Assembly (NCBI GenBank): GCA_016208965.1 | Contig: JACQXB010000017.1 | Location: 1-59,059 of the forward strand | Reading direction: 5' to 3' | DNA from: Nitrospirota bacterium | GTDB taxonomy: Bacteria > Nitrospirota > Thermodesulfovibrionia > UBA6902 > DSMQ01 | Length of the DNA: 59,059 nucleotides | Part shown: positions 8,088 through 17,572 of the stretch, piece by piece | Numbering within the stretch: position 1 is the first letter of the stretch | How the letters are laid out: every line of letters starts with the position of its first letter | Notes under the pieces: model-generated | Told to the model about the DNA's origin: nothing | What the model saw: the letters and a program-made list of their open reading frames with translations, nothing else | The model's database searches: none | Made by a program: the position numbers and the translations under genes

Positions 8088-8615
8088 TTACGACGACTTC
8101 ATGGTTACTTCATGATAGCAACTACAAGAGAGGTAATAGCTGATATTAACGCGACGATAATTGCAACCGACACCATGTGCGTGGCTTTTATTGTTTTCTC
8201 TCATCTCTCTTACAAATTGCGATTCTTGCTTTTCCAGTGATACCATTTGAGTCAAGAGACTTATTAGTATGCCTATTTCTTCTGGATTCATTGGCTCAGA
8301 AACATGGGAGCCAGTGTTTGGGTCTATCTTTCTTCGTGCATAACGAAGATGAACCGTAAACAATCTTTCTCCATTTTTTCGGTTTGTTGATTCACGAAAA
8401 AAGCATGGAAAGGCAGCAAGTACTCGCTCGACCTCCTTGGGAGGTTTAGCAAGACTTCCTCCTATTTCGGACGGGGTTCTTGATTGCCATTTTTCATGTG
8501 AACCGAGATGAGTTATTAAAGCGCAAAGCATTTGGAAATCATCGGTAAATGGAGTTGCTGGCTTTGTTTTCTCCAAGCCTTGCCCGCCCAATAGAACTTG
8601 TATTTTTTGCAGCAT
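8088..8615 (-). CDS. Unknown cassette protein, apparently frameshifted near its end
   Basis: A 175-residue open frame with no recognised family; the first 130 residues are soluble and charged (for example TPSEIGGSLAKPPKEVERVL, which reads like a winged-helix). The ATG is 18 bases after an attC site, as in integron cassettes. After MREN (about 8196) the frame turns low-complexity. The +1 frame from that point reads KTIKATHMVSVAIIVALISA, continuing into ITSLVVAIMK and a stop at 8105, a clean membrane helix. So the real product probably ended in one transmembrane segment, and a one-base insertion altered it, or there is a sequencing error. Confidence 0.55.
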   Translation of the reverse strand: MLQKIQVLLGGQGLEKTKPATPFTDDFQMLCALITHLGSHEKWQSRTPSEIGGSLAKPPKEVERVLAAFPCFFRESTNRKNGERLFTVHLRYARRKIDPNTGSHVSEPMNPEEIGILISLLTQMVSLEKQESQFVREMRENNKSHAHGVGCNYRRVNISYYLSCSCYHEVTMKSS

Positions 8616-8633
8616 AGCCTGTCCTTGTCTATT

Positions 8634-8697
8634 ACCTAATGCCTGAGCTAAGCAGTGCGGGGTTTTATCCGCATCTGCTTGAGCGATTTTGTTACAC
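8634..8697 (-). repeat. attC site (59-base element)
   Basis: Read on the minus strand from 8697: R'' GTGTAAC, then AAAATCGCTCAAGC, a stem AGATGCGG/CCGCACT with an AT-rich loop, GCTTAGCTCAGGC and R' ATTAGGT. This is the standard attC order, close to the well-known aadA-type sites (TAACAATTCGTTCAAGC ... GCTTAACTCAAGCGTTAG). The two arms GCTCAAGCAGATGCGG and CCGCACTGCTTAGC pair with two unpaired bases on one side, the extrahelical bases that integron integrases use. It ends the restriction-modification cassette. Confidence 0.8.
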
Positions 8698-8760
8698 GTT
8701 TTTATTGTATTTTGCTGGTGTCGCCCTCTTTATATGTTTTAGATTTCTTAGGCTGTTTTT

Positions 8761-9576
8761 TTATTCTATTGTCAGTCCTAATTTCAGTTTTATTTTACTC
8801 TCTAAAACTTCAACAAATGTGTCAATGCTCGGTGTCGGTTGGTGAGTAAATGCTCTTAACAAGTTTGAAATGGTTGTTGATTTTTTGTCGACTAATTTAA
8901 GATTATAAATTTCACCGTTTTTGACTAAATCGTAAATATGATATTGTGTTCTATGATTTGTATTGTAATCCAAATCTGTTAAACAAAAACGATTAACCAT
9001 ATTGTTATAAACAAATCGTTGCATTATCCAAAAAATATTTTTCTCCCATTTCTCCATAACTTGTCCTTTTACCAGCATTTGAATATAGGACAACTTAATT
9101 GTGTTGTAAGTATTCATTCCAAAATGATATTTGTTTTGTAGAACATCTTTATCTGTCATAAAATCTTTAAGTGCTTGAACTAATTCACCAGTTCCGGTAG
9201 TGGAATCCGATTGAAATTCTACAATACAAAAGTCGTCAACTTTATTGCTTATCGGCTTGTGTTTAACAAGGACAAAATCAAAACTTCCAACATTGTTAAT
9301 TTTAACTTCAGAAAAAAGCAAAACATTATTTGTGCCGCCAAAAGTAGCATTGCAAGCATTTTTAAAAACTAAATTATTTTCTAAAAAGCGATGGGGGCAA
9401 ATGATAGGTTTTGTCCCGCTGTGATTTACCGAACAAACTCCCATTGGGTATTTGATAGTCCTACTTTGCTTATCGCATTTGCTTTCTAAAAATCTGCAAT
9501 AATATTTCTTTACTGCATTTTTTGCTTCCGTTGTTTTATTTTCAACAGGATATGTGAAAATTTCGTTTGGATTCAT
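8761..9576 (-). CDS. NotI-like type II restriction endonuclease
   Basis: A 271-residue protein. Four cysteines (C27, C34, C48, C60) in CRFLESKCDK, YPMGVCS and IICPHRF match the iron-binding Cys4 cluster of NotI. A nuclease core follows with GSFDFVLVK (Asp100) and CIVEFQSD (Glu120-x-Gln122), the PD-(D/E)xK variant with Glu-x-Gln known from NotI. It would cut DNA at a site protected by the methyltransferase encoded just upstream. The ATG overlaps the methyltransferase stop by 4 bases. Recognition site cannot be predicted. Its AT-rich composition differs from the neighbouring housekeeping genes and suggests transfer. Confidence 0.82.
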   Translation of the reverse strand: MNPNEIFTYPVENKTTEAKNAVKKYYCRFLESKCDKQSRTIKYPMGVCSVNHSGTKPIICPHRFLENNLVFKNACNATFGGTNNVLLFSEVKINNVGSFDFVLVKHKPISNKVDDFCIVEFQSDSTTGTGELVQALKDFMTDKDVLQNKYHFGMNTYNTIKLSYIQMLVKGQVMEKWEKNIFWIMQRFVYNNMVNRFCLTDLDYNTNHRTQYHIYDLVKNGEIYNLKLVDKKSTTISNLLRAFTHQPTPSIDTFVEVLESKIKLKLGLTIE

Positions 9577-11216
9577 TTTTCAATTATTACGATTTCTTCT
9601 GGAAGTAAAATATTGTGTCCCGTGCTTCTTCTCATTCTGAAAAGTTCTTTTCTGCAATTACGGTATCCTATCTCTTGGCCCATTTTAATTAAAATATCAC
9701 AAACTGGAATATAAACACCTTTTACTGTTTGGTCGCCTACTACCAGAAGAAAATGGGCATTTTTCTTCATTAAAGGATGAATTATTTTCAAGCACAAATA
9801 CATATCACCAAAATATTCTCTTACCATTCTTGGATAATCAAAGCCCCAATTTTTATCTTTTGTTTGCTCATAAATTTTGTCTGACACAATTTTTACATCA
9901 TTAAATTTTAGAGCAAAAACTTCTGATTTACTTTCTTTGAAAATTAATTTCGTGCTTCCTTTAACCATTTTTTTCTTTATCTGCTGAACTTCATACATAT
10001 TTTTTACGAAGTCAAGTAAATACATTTCAAGCCGAGTTTGTCGGGTATATTCCAAATCATTAGGGTAGGGTGGTGAAGTAATAATAAAGTTAATTGTATT
10101 GGGCTTAATATATTTTGAGGCATTCAGACAAGTATCATTTATTAGTTTAGATTTTCCATAATTATTGTGCTTTTGAACTTTCTCTAAATCTTCGTATATC
10201 TGAATCACTTTTTTAGTGAATAAATCCCAAAATTCTTCCTTTTCTCTGAATGGGTAAAAAGTTGTCCCAGGACAAAAAGAAACATAAGAAGCGTCCAAAC
10301 ATGACTTGGACATTGCAAGCAATAATAAATTTTTAATTTTTTTATCCTCAATACTATAAATTAAATTTTTTAATAGATTCGCTTCTTTTTGTAGAGCGGG
10401 ACTTAACCATTGGTTAAGTTCTTTTTTTGGCATATTCTCTAAAAATCCTTTTGTTAATTTTAGAGAATCGTAGTTGTGAATTTTTTCTAAAAATTGTTCG
10501 GCAATTTTTATGACTTGTTTTTTGTAGAGAGCCAAGTCAATATCCCAGGTTGTTTTTACTTCTGAAATGAAGGTCATCAAAGGGTTAGCGTCAAAGCCAA
10601 TAGAATTGCACCTAAAAAAATTTGCTGAAATGCAAGTCGTTCCGCCGCCAACAAATGGTTCAACAACTAATGAGTTCGGTTTAATCTTATATTCCTTTAT
10701 TTTATCTTCAATGAGAGAAAAAGGGAAATCTTCCAAATAGTCATACCATTTGTGGACAGTTCCATATTTATTGAGTTCACTGATTGTTTGCTCTTCTTCA
10801 AAAAGTTTAGGTGTGAAATTCTCTGGCATAGTAAATTGAAGAATGTTAGTAGAATATTTTTTGTGTTTATAGTCGTTCTTTTTAACGATTTTAGAAAAAA
10901 GGTCTAAACAATTTTCAGAAATTCTGAAATTAGTTATCAAGTTTCCATCTAAAAAACCTTTCTCGTCAAGTGCTTCAATGGCGTCATTGAGAATTTTGCT
11001 GTCTTTTGGGTAGTCGGTCAGTTCAGATAATTCTTCAATAGTAGTCCTTTTGTGTTCAAACAAGTCAAGGTAGATTTTTTGCAAGATTTGGGCTTGTAGA
11101 AAGGGAAGGTTGTTTGGATTGGCGATTTCCCCTTTTGTTTCAACAGGTATTTTTTCGGTTTTGGTTAAATTAATCAAAAATTCGTCAAGCCTTACAATAT
11201 TTTCTTTCATGTTCAT
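9573..11216 (-). CDS. DNA methyltransferase of the NotI-like system
   Basis: A 547-residue amino-methyltransferase. Motif I for S-adenosylmethionine binding is EPFVGGGTT at 186-194, continuing into FFRCNSIGFDANPL; the catalytic motif IV is TSPPY at 380-384. The first 120 residues look like a winged-helix region (TTIEELSELTDYPKDSKILN). A TSPPY motif is typical of N4-cytosine or N6-adenine methylases; which base is modified cannot be told here. The start may be Met1 or Met3. It is the first gene of the cassette, overlapping the nuclease gene by 4 bases, so protection is made before cutting. Strongly AT-rich. Confidence 0.88.
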   Translation of the reverse strand: MNMKENIVRLDEFLINLTKTEKIPVETKGEIANPNNLPFLQAQILQKIYLDLFEHKRTTIEELSELTDYPKDSKILNDAIEALDEKGFLDGNLITNFRISENCLDLFSKIVKKNDYKHKKYSTNILQFTMPENFTPKLFEEEQTISELNKYGTVHKWYDYLEDFPFSLIEDKIKEYKIKPNSLVVEPFVGGGTTCISANFFRCNSIGFDANPLMTFISEVKTTWDIDLALYKKQVIKIAEQFLEKIHNYDSLKLTKGFLENMPKKELNQWLSPALQKEANLLKNLIYSIEDKKIKNLLLLAMSKSCLDASYVSFCPGTTFYPFREKEEFWDLFTKKVIQIYEDLEKVQKHNNYGKSKLINDTCLNASKYIKPNTINFIITSPPYPNDLEYTRQTRLEMYLLDFVKNMYEVQQIKKKMVKGSTKLIFKESKSEVFALKFNDVKIVSDKIYEQTKDKNWGFDYPRMVREYFGDMYLCLKIIHPLMKKNAHFLLVVGDQTVKGVYIPVCDILIKMGQEIGYRNCRKELFRMRRSTGHNILLPEEIVIIEK

Positions 11217-11597
11217 ATAGGTGATAATTTACAGGTTTAAATTAACAGATAAACATGATAAATGCAAGAATTAAAGAGGGCGATTTCCGCATTAATTTGG
11301 CTGTTATGCCGTTATTATATTTGACGTGTAACATATACTTTTATGCTTATTCTATCATTGCCAAAATTATATATGGAGGTAGGTATTCTGTCAAGCGTTT
11401 TTCATAGAAAATCGTTGAAATCTATAAAGTAATTCTGTATAATCATTAAAAAATAATAATTATACGGAATCCATATAATCTAAGAATTCATTATGTTGGA
11501 CAGGTTCAGAGGGTTTCTTCAGCAAAAAAGCACTATAACCTTAACCTAACCCACACATCGCCTTGAAATATAACGGGCTATTTGTTAGTATGGTAAA
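11217..11597. other. Intergenic border between the cassette region and the cell-shape operon
   Basis: An AT-rich stretch between a minus-strand and a plus-strand gene, thus holding promoters in both directions. GGCATAACAGCC-like sequence (around 11310, minus) could be an old cassette boundary but does not have attC structure. TTATACGG around 11460 and a TATGGTAAAATG just before the RDD gene are possible -10 elements. No gene or RNA recognised. Confidence 0.4.
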
Positions 11598-12002
11598 ATG
11601 AATGTGAAGGCAAACCTGCTAAACAGGGTAATCGCCAAGGGCATTGATTTTATTATTGTTGGGGCATTAGCAGAAATAATACCGAAGATAGGCTATTTCG
11701 CAGGTATGGTTTATCTGCTGATATCTGATGGATTATTTGAAGGAAGAAGTGTTGGCAAACGTATTATCGGGCTTAAAGTAATCCTTCAGGAAACAATGCA
11801 GGCATGCACCTTCAGGGAGTCAGTAATAAGGAATTTCCTTTTTGCTGTTGGATATGTTCTTATTGCGGTGCCTCTCATAGGCTTTATCTTCCCTGTGATT
11901 ATATTAATATTTGAAAGTCTTCTCATGATAGGTAATGAGAAAGGCATGAGATTTGGTGATGAAATTGCAAAAACTCAGGTTATAGAAGAAAAAGGAGGAT
12001 AG
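11598..12002 (+). CDS. RDD family membrane protein
   Basis: A 134-residue protein. It begins with NRVIAKGIDFIIVGALAE, where the R...D of the RDD signature is seen, and later has GRSVGKRIIGLKVI, the second signature. Three hydrophobic segments lie at about 16-50 and 90-118. RDD proteins are small membrane proteins proposed to take part in transport or in assembling other membrane proteins; here the role is unknown. It ends immediately before mreB with the AAGGAGG of mreB inside its last codons, so it is co-transcribed with the rod-shape operon. Confidence 0.85.
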   Translation: MNVKANLLNRVIAKGIDFIIVGALAEIIPKIGYFAGMVYLLISDGLFEGRSVGKRIIGLKVILQETMQACTFRESVIRNFLFAVGYVLIAVPLIGFIFPVIILIFESLLMIGNEKGMRFGDEIAKTQVIEEKGG

Positions 12003-13034
<1,032 letters not shown>

Positions 13035-13167
13035 ATGGATAGCGAGCGTATTCTCTGTCCCGACGCTTCGGGACAGGGTCAAGCGAGCGAATATAATAAA
13101 ATATATTCCTTACATTATCCCGAAGAGTCGGGACTGTAGCTTGCTATAGGAAATATCAATTATATAG
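13035..13167. repeat. Repeat insertion between mreB and mreC
   Basis: Holds two CCGA-type palindromes, TCCCGACGCTTCGGGA (13064-13079) and ATCCCGAAGAGTCGGGA (about 13116-13132). Around the first lie GAGCG-containing arms (AGCGAGCGTATTC and GAGCGAATA) in opposite orientation. It carries no gene and no ribosome binding site until close to mreC. Confidence 0.6.
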
Positions 13168-13998
13168 ATGTTTCTTAAGAAAAAGGGTTTTGTTTTTGTA
13201 TTTTTCATCCTTCTAATTCTTGTTACCTTCATATATCAGAGTATCAAAGGTAATGAGGATACTTCTGTAATTAATATACTCGTCTATCCATTAAACATTC
13301 TTGAACGCGGAAGCTTTTCCATTTCAAAAGGAATTAAAAGCTTATTTAAGGACTATATCTTCCTCGTTGACAAAAAGGAAGAAAACAAAAAACTTATAGC
13401 AAAGATAGAAAGGCTCGAGCATGAGAAAAACAAACTTATAGAAGCTGCATCTGAAAATGAAAGACTCAGAGAGATGCTTGAACTCAAATCGACAAGAACA
13501 GACTATATTACAACTGCAGAGGTATTTGCGAGAGACCCAACCAACTGGTTTCAAATACTGTGGATAAACAAAGGAGCAGAGAACGGTATTTATAAAGACA
13601 TGGCGGCTGTCACGCCTTCTGGGCTTGTGGGAAGAATTCACAGGGTTCTAAAAGACACAGCAAGCATTCTCCTTATTACAGATGCAAACTCTTCTGTTGC
13701 TGTTAGATTTCAGTCAACAAGAATGGAAGGTATTCTTGAGGGATATGGAATGAACAGGTGCCATGTAAAGTATATCCCTCTTGATGAAGATGTTAAAACA
13801 GGAGAAATGGTTATTACATCAGGACTTGATGGAATATATCCTGAGGGGATTCAGGTTGGATATGTATCAAAGGTTGTAAAAAAAGGGCAAGGGCTTTTTC
13901 ATCATATAGAGGTGATTCCTATACAGCATCTCGGAAAGATTGAAGAAGTGGCAATCTTAAAGAGTAGAAATTCACATAAAATATTGCCGGAAAAATAA
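13168..13998 (+). CDS. mreC: Rod-shape protein MreC
   Basis: A periplasmic scaffold of the elongasome that links MreB to PBP2 and RodA. It is 276 residues: one N-terminal membrane segment (residues 8-24), a coiled coil around 70-105 (KKEENKKLIAKIERLEHEKN), then the two beta domains with ENGIYKDMAAVTPSGLVGRI and SSVAVRFQSTRMEGILEG, conserved in MreC. MreD starts 2 bases after its stop. The start follows the repeat-rich gap and has only a weak ribosome binding site. Confidence 0.95.
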   Translation: MFLKKKGFVFVFFILLILVTFIYQSIKGNEDTSVINILVYPLNILERGSFSISKGIKSLFKDYIFLVDKKEENKKLIAKIERLEHEKNKLIEAASENERLREMLELKSTRTDYITTAEVFARDPTNWFQILWINKGAENGIYKDMAAVTPSGLVGRIHRVLKDTASILLITDANSSVAVRFQSTRMEGILEGYGMNRCHVKYIPLDEDVKTGEMVITSGLDGIYPEGIQVGYVSKVVKKGQGLFHHIEVIPIQHLGKIEEVAILKSRNSHKILPEK

Positions 13999-14000
13999 AT

Positions 14001-14507
14001 ATGAAATCATTTCTAATCTATCTTGTCATGGCACTTCTATCTATAGTAATACAGGCTACGTTGTTCAGCGGAATAAAGCCTGACATTGTGATTATCCTGA
14101 TATGTTTTTACTCCATTAAGTTCGGACAGATAAATGGAATGATTTACGGAGCATTAACAGGAGTAATCATTGACTCTATCAGCGGATTTGCCATTGGCCC
14201 AAATATAATCAGCAAAACATTGGCAGGCTTCTTCTCAGCTTCCATAAGGCAAAAGTTTATTGGCTGGGGTTTATTCTTAAATACTGCCATGATTATTTTT
14301 ATTTCAATAATTGATATTCTTGTGGTTTATACAGGCTTTAAAATATTTACCCCGTTAGATAGTAAACATCTAACGGGGTTTACTACAACATCTTTTACTG
14401 AAGGGCATTTGATTCCCTTGGTTCTACATGTCCTCTACACAGCAATAATGAGTATGCTTCTGTATTTTATAATGATTAAAAAACCTAAAGATGCTTTAAC
14501 TAACTAA
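14001..14507 (+). CDS. mreD: Rod-shape protein MreD, with a palindrome in frame
   Basis: A 168-residue inner-membrane protein with about five transmembrane segments, of the MreD family by position and pattern (KPDIVIILICFYSIKFG and GALTGVIIDSISGFAIGPN). It helps regulate PBP2-RodA wall synthesis. The loop after residue 114 reads FTPLDSKHLTGFTTTSF; these residues are encoded by a perfect palindrome at 14349-14379, an in-frame repeat insertion in an extra-membrane loop. The stop overlaps the mrdA start by one base. Confidence 0.92.
   Translation: MKSFLIYLVMALLSIVIQATLFSGIKPDIVIILICFYSIKFGQINGMIYGALTGVIIDSISGFAIGPNIISKTLAGFFSASIRQKFIGWGLFLNTAMIIFISIIDILVVYTGFKIFTPLDSKHLTGFTTTSFTEGHLIPLVLHVLYTAIMSMLLYFIMIKKPKDALTN
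14349..14379. repeat. Family B palindrome inside mreD
   Basis: ACCCCGTTAGAT and ATCTAACGGGGT are perfect 12-base inverted repeats around a 7-base centre. The same ACCCCGTTAGA ends bound the elements at 17511-17554, 18959-19034 and 45516-45590. Here it is in frame and adds no stop codon. Confidence 0.85.
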
Positions 14508-16261
14508 TGGGAAAAAGGATATCTATAGGTGCATATATTATTATTTCTATCTTCGCGATTTTCCTCCTGAGGTTATGGCACCTTCAGGTAATAAAGGGAA
14601 AAGAATATAAAAATATCGCTGAGCATAACAGGTTGAGGATTATAAAGGTTGCTGCTCCAAGAGGCATAATTTATGATAGAAACAATATTGCCCTTGTAAA
14701 GAATATTCCATCATTTGATATATCTGTTATCAGTAAAGAACTTCCTCGGGACGAACAAACCCTGTCAGAACTTGGAAACCTTTTGGGGCTTGATGCTGAA
14801 GAGATTAAAGATAAATTAGAACGTTCATCCATAAATCCGTTTGAACCTGTAAAGTTGAAAGAGGATGTTTCATGGGAAGAAGTGGCAAAGGTTGAGGCAA
14901 GAAGGGTTGATTTTCCCGGACTGCAAGTGGATGTAGAGGTAAGCAGAGAATATCTCTATGGTTCAACTGCAAGCCATGTAATCGGTTATCTCGGCAGATT
15001 GTCCCTACCACAGGAGAAAAATCCTGATTACAGGGATGTCCCAAAAAGTGCATTTGTCGGACAGTGGGGAATTGAGAAGATATACGATAAAACCATTAGG
15101 GGTTTTGCAGGCGAAAAAATTATTGAGGTAGACGCTATAGGAAGGGGAATAAGAGTCATTAGAGAAAGAGATGCTATTAAAGGGACTGATTTAAAACTTA
15201 CTATTGATATAGACCTTCAGAGAAAAACAGAAGATGCCCTTGGGAATAACGCAAGCGCTGTGGTAGCAATTGAACCTGATACAGGCGATATCCTCGTGCT
15301 TGCAAGCAAGCCTTCTTTTGACCCAAACCTCTTTACGAGGGGCATAAACCCGAAAGACTGGGGGGTGATTATAAATGACCCGAAAAAACCCATGCTTAAC
15401 AGGGCACTTCAAAGTCAGTACCCGCCGGGGTCAACATTTAAGATTATTACTGCTATTGCCGGCATTGAAGAGGGCGTTATAACTCAAACCACAGAGGCAG
15501 TCTGCAGAGGTGGGACACAAATTGGCAGCCGGAAATTCCGCTGCTGGAAAAGTTCAGGACATGGAGTAATCAGCCTTCACAGGGCACTTGTTGAATCATG
15601 CGATGTATATTTTTATGAAGTAGGAAAAAAATTAGGTGTTGATAAAATTGCGGAATACGCATTGATGTTCAGGCTTGGCAGTCCAGTAGGACTAAATCTT
15701 ACTGAGGAGAGAGCAGGCATTATACCGTCTACTGCATGGAAGCATAAAACAAAAAATCAACAATGGTTCTTGGGGGAAACCCTCAATACTGCTATTGGCC
15801 AAGGTTATGTTACTACTACCCCCATCCAGATGGCAAGACTTATTGCAGCAGTGGTCAATGGAGGGAAATTCTATAAACTAAACTTATTGAGAAGTACAGA
15901 TACTAAACCTCAGGTCAATGGAAATGTAAAACTGAAACCTGAAACATTTAGTATTATAAAACATGCCCTTATTGGTGTTGTCGCAGAGCCTGGAGGAACG
16001 GCTCACATGTTACATTCAAATATTGTAAGTTTTGGAGGTAAAACAGGGACTGCTCAGGTTGTTGGTATGAAAAGGGCTGGCAAAAATCCTTCGCGTGATT
16101 ACAGGGACCACGCATGGTTTGTAGCATTTGCCCCTGCTGAAGATCCCAAAATTGCCATGTCTGTCTTTGTAGAACACGGTGGGCATGGAAGTGCTGCAGC
16201 CGCACCAATAGCAAAAAGAATGATAGAGGAATTCTATAAGAAAGTGAAGGGTGAACAGTGA
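14507..16261 (+). CDS. mrdA: Penicillin-binding protein 2
   Basis: The elongasome transpeptidase that cross-links new peptidoglycan with RodA. It is 584 residues: membrane anchor at about 9-25, pedestal domain (DVPKSAFVGQWGIEKIYD), then the transpeptidase domain with the active-site serine in PPGSTFKI (S-x-x-K) and the KTGTAQ box. Length and motifs are normal. The ATG overlaps the mreD stop by one base. The stop codon and the following 120 bases belong to a short inverted-repeat element. Confidence 0.96.
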   Translation: MGKRISIGAYIIISIFAIFLLRLWHLQVIKGKEYKNIAEHNRLRIIKVAAPRGIIYDRNNIALVKNIPSFDISVISKELPRDEQTLSELGNLLGLDAEEIKDKLERSSINPFEPVKLKEDVSWEEVAKVEARRVDFPGLQVDVEVSREYLYGSTASHVIGYLGRLSLPQEKNPDYRDVPKSAFVGQWGIEKIYDKTIRGFAGEKIIEVDAIGRGIRVIRERDAIKGTDLKLTIDIDLQRKTEDALGNNASAVVAIEPDTGDILVLASKPSFDPNLFTRGINPKDWGVIINDPKKPMLNRALQSQYPPGSTFKIITAIAGIEEGVITQTTEAVCRGGTQIGSRKFRCWKSSGHGVISLHRALVESCDVYFYEVGKKLGVDKIAEYALMFRLGSPVGLNLTEERAGIIPSTAWKHKTKNQQWFLGETLNTAIGQGYVTTTPIQMARLIAAVVNGGKFYKLNLLRSTDTKPQVNGNVKLKPETFSIIKHALIGVVAEPGGTAHMLHSNIVSFGGKTGTAQVVGMKRAGKNPSRDYRDHAWFVAFAPAEDPKIAMSVFVEHGGHGSAAAAPIAKRMIEEFYKKVKGEQ

Positions 16262-16382
16262 ATAGTGAATAGTAAAAAACTGAATATAGAATCCGGAAGT
16301 CAGAAGAAGAAATTTCTGGCTCCTGTATTCTGACTACTAAAGCTGTGCTTTTAACTATTCACTAAATACTATTCACTAAATT
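16262..16382. repeat. Inverted-repeat element between mrdA and rodA
   Basis: Repeats of AGTGAATAGT at the left (about 16258-16275) pair with ACTATTCACT at the right (about 16352-16380), and TCCGGAAGTCAGAA with TTCTGAC in the middle. The element spans the whole gap and overlaps the end of mrdA. It probably folds into a long hairpin in the polycistronic transcript. Confidence 0.65.
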
Positions 16383-17504
16383 ATGATTGACAGAAGGCTA
16401 ATACAAAATTTTGACTGGGCTATCTTCATAACAGTGCTCGCATTGTCCATTATCGGGATAATGACTATTTATAGCGCTACAAGACCCCTACCCTATACAG
16501 AACAGCAATCATTCTACCTAAAACAACTATACTGGTTATTCTTGAGCATACTTTGCCTCGTCCTTATTGTAAGCATAGACTATAGATGGTTTAGTAGATT
16601 TGCGTATATATTTTTTGCTATAGGGATTATCCTTTTGATTGCCGTGCTAATTGCTGGCAAAACCAGCATGGGTGCTCAGAGGTGGATATCTCTTGGGGCG
16701 ATTTCTTTTCAGCCATCAGAATTCTTCAAGCTCCTTTTCATATTAACCATTTCAAGATATCTTGCAGATATAGAATATAAAAACATGCTCGATTTCAGGG
16801 AAATATTAAAAATGGGCCTGATATTTGTTATCCTGCCCCTGTTACTCATCTTTAAACAACCCGACCTTGGAACTGCTGTAATGCTTGTCTTTATATTTTT
16901 ATCAATAGTCATAACAAGTGGCACAAAGAAAAAACTCCTTATAGTTGCTGTTATTATTGCTGTTATCTCTATACCCTTCATTGGAAATATTTTCTGGTCA
17001 GGTTTAAAAGACTATCAGAAACAGAGGATAATCGCATTTGTAGAGCCTGAATCTGATCCCCGGGGGACAAGCTATCATATAACCCAGTCAAAGGTCACAA
17101 TAGGTTCAGGAGGAATTTTTGGTAAGGGTTATTTAAAAAGCACACAGGGTCCGTTAAGATTCCTGCCTGAAAGGCATACGGATTTTATCTTTTCTGTCTT
17201 TGCAGAGGAATGGGGTTTTGCTGGTAGTATTTTTTTATTTCTCTTGTATCTCTTCGTTATCCTCAGAGGCTTTGATACAGCAAAAAAGGCACGGGATATA
17301 GAAGGGAGATACCTTGCCATTGGTGTTACATTTATGCTTTCGTTCTATTTTATTGTAAATGTCGGGATGACATTGGGCTTGATCCCTGTTGTTGGTGTCC
17401 CATTGCCATTTATGAGTTACGGGGGAACAGCACTACTATCAAACTTTTTAGCTATCGGGATATTGATTAATGTGAGAACAAGGAGGTTTTTATTATTTTA
17501 TTAA
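16383..17504 (+). CDS. rodA: Peptidoglycan glycosyltransferase RodA
   Basis: A SEDS-family polymerase that extends glycan strands using lipid II and partners with PBP2. It is 373 residues with ten membrane segments. Conserved parts include GAQRWISLGAISFQPSEFFK (99-118), KQPDLGTAVML, the catalytic region FLPERHTDFIFSVFAEEWGF and the C-terminal GVPLPFMSYGGTALLSNF. Last gene of the shape operon; a family B repeat follows at once. Confidence 0.96.
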   Translation: MIDRRLIQNFDWAIFITVLALSIIGIMTIYSATRPLPYTEQQSFYLKQLYWLFLSILCLVLIVSIDYRWFSRFAYIFFAIGIILLIAVLIAGKTSMGAQRWISLGAISFQPSEFFKLLFILTISRYLADIEYKNMLDFREILKMGLIFVILPLLLIFKQPDLGTAVMLVFIFLSIVITSGTKKKLLIVAVIIAVISIPFIGNIFWSGLKDYQKQRIIAFVEPESDPRGTSYHITQSKVTIGSGGIFGKGYLKSTQGPLRFLPERHTDFIFSVFAEEWGFAGSIFLFLLYLFVILRGFDTAKKARDIEGRYLAIGVTFMLSFYFIVNVGMTLGLIPVVGVPLPFMSYGGTALLSNFLAIGILINVRTRRFLLFY

Positions 17505-17510
17505 TTCAAA

Positions 17511-17554
17511 TAAACCCCGTTAGAATTTCATATGGAGCATTCTAACGTGGTAAA
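17511..17554. repeat. Family B element between rodA and tldD
   Basis: TAAACCCCGTTAGAAT (17511-17526) and ATTCTAACGTGGTAAA (17539-17554) are inverted repeats with one mismatch. It could also act as a hairpin between the two transcription units. No T-run typical of a terminator follows. Confidence 0.75.
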
Positions 17555-17572
17555 CCATTTCTGGAGGATACC

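Noticed and set aside
11290-11340. Possible fourth attC at the outer end of the cassette region (GGCATAACAGCC)
   Set aside because: It lacks R''/R' boxes of the right form and no imperfect stem follows.
11341-11597. Small RNA or riboswitch before the RDD-mreB operon
   Set aside because: AT-rich sequence without stable stems or a known riboswitch core.
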